A DNA stretch of 33,368 nt from Planctomycetia bacterium (GTDB lineage: Bacteria > Planctomycetota > Planctomycetia > Pirellulales > Thermoguttaceae), in NCBI GenBank assembly GCA_030527105.1, contig JAUNBK010000033.1:1-33368 (forward strand), in the 5' to 3' direction. Below the pieces are notes generated by a model. It was not told the origin of the DNA. It made no database searches and saw only the letters and a list, made by a program, of their open reading frames with translations. Positions 33,322-33,368 of this stretch are shown here, piece after piece. The position numbers and the translations under genes were made by a program. How positions within the stretch are numbered: position 1 is the stretch's first letter; each line of letters begins with the position of its first letter.

Positions 33322-33368
33322 AATCATAAATTCAAACAACCACCCATTTCGACCCATTTTTTCGCATT

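Noticed and set aside
33331..33368. A possible C-terminal coding end on the minus strand at the right edge
   Set aside because: Only about a dozen codons are open and composition is uninformative.

Overview
The window looks like a chromosomal segment of a member of the Planctomycetota, probably a Pirellulales-type or gut/rumen relative. This is inferred from gene content, not from a marker gene. The signs are: a MoxR / DUF58 / BatA-like / double-VWA cluster; an excisionase-type HTH protein with a long acidic spacer and a C-terminal membrane anchor; a zinc-ribbon + membrane + secretin-short-domain protein coupled to a PQQ-propeller protein; an NPCBM-like secreted protein; a DUF5703/GH95-like glycosidase; and a sialate-type O-acetylesterase. 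Many genes have no clear Shine-Dalgarno sequence. I see no rRNA, tRNA, CRISPR array, insertion sequence or phage gene.

Layout. (1) Positions 1-5700, minus strand: the possible first codons of a gene leaving the left edge, a secreted GH5 cellulase translationally coupled to a 21-repeat ankyrin protein, a membrane-anchored HTH protein, and a small two-helix membrane protein. (2) Positions 5971-12646, minus strand: moxR, DUF58, BatA-like and double-VWA genes, with a promoter candidate and hairpin in front and hairpins behind. An NPCBM-like secreted protein gene (12833-14125) lies upstream as its own unit. (3) Positions 14186-19098, plus strand: a coiled-coil membrane protein, then a zinc-ribbon/STN-like membrane protein overlapping a PQQ-type protein by ATGA, closed by a terminator. 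(4) Positions 19125-24058, plus strand: sialate-type O-acetylesterase, RsuA/RluB-type pseudouridine synthase, a short-chain dehydrogenase and a PDZ protein. (5) Positions 24191-28036, minus strand: a DUF5703/GH95-like glycosidase and an OB-fold/HD-domain nuclease-like protein. (6) Positions 28361-31442, plus strand: M24 aminopeptidase, accB and accC behind a good promoter. (7) Positions 31575-33218, minus strand: a secreted clan-CD (C25/gingipain-like) cysteine peptidase candidate with a strong promoter.

How the genes fit together. Three secreted carbohydrate-active proteins (GH5, O-acetylesterase, DUF5703/GH95-like) suggest use of plant or host polysaccharide. The MoxR cluster is the usual chaperone/VWA set tied to the cell envelope. 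AccB and AccC are two parts of acetyl-CoA carboxylase. The most unusual items are the ankyrin-cellulase coupling, a MoxR Walker B site reading D-Q instead of D-E, the zinc-ribbon-to-periplasm protein coupled to a propeller protein, and a 121-base dyad element in the gap before the aminopeptidase gene.
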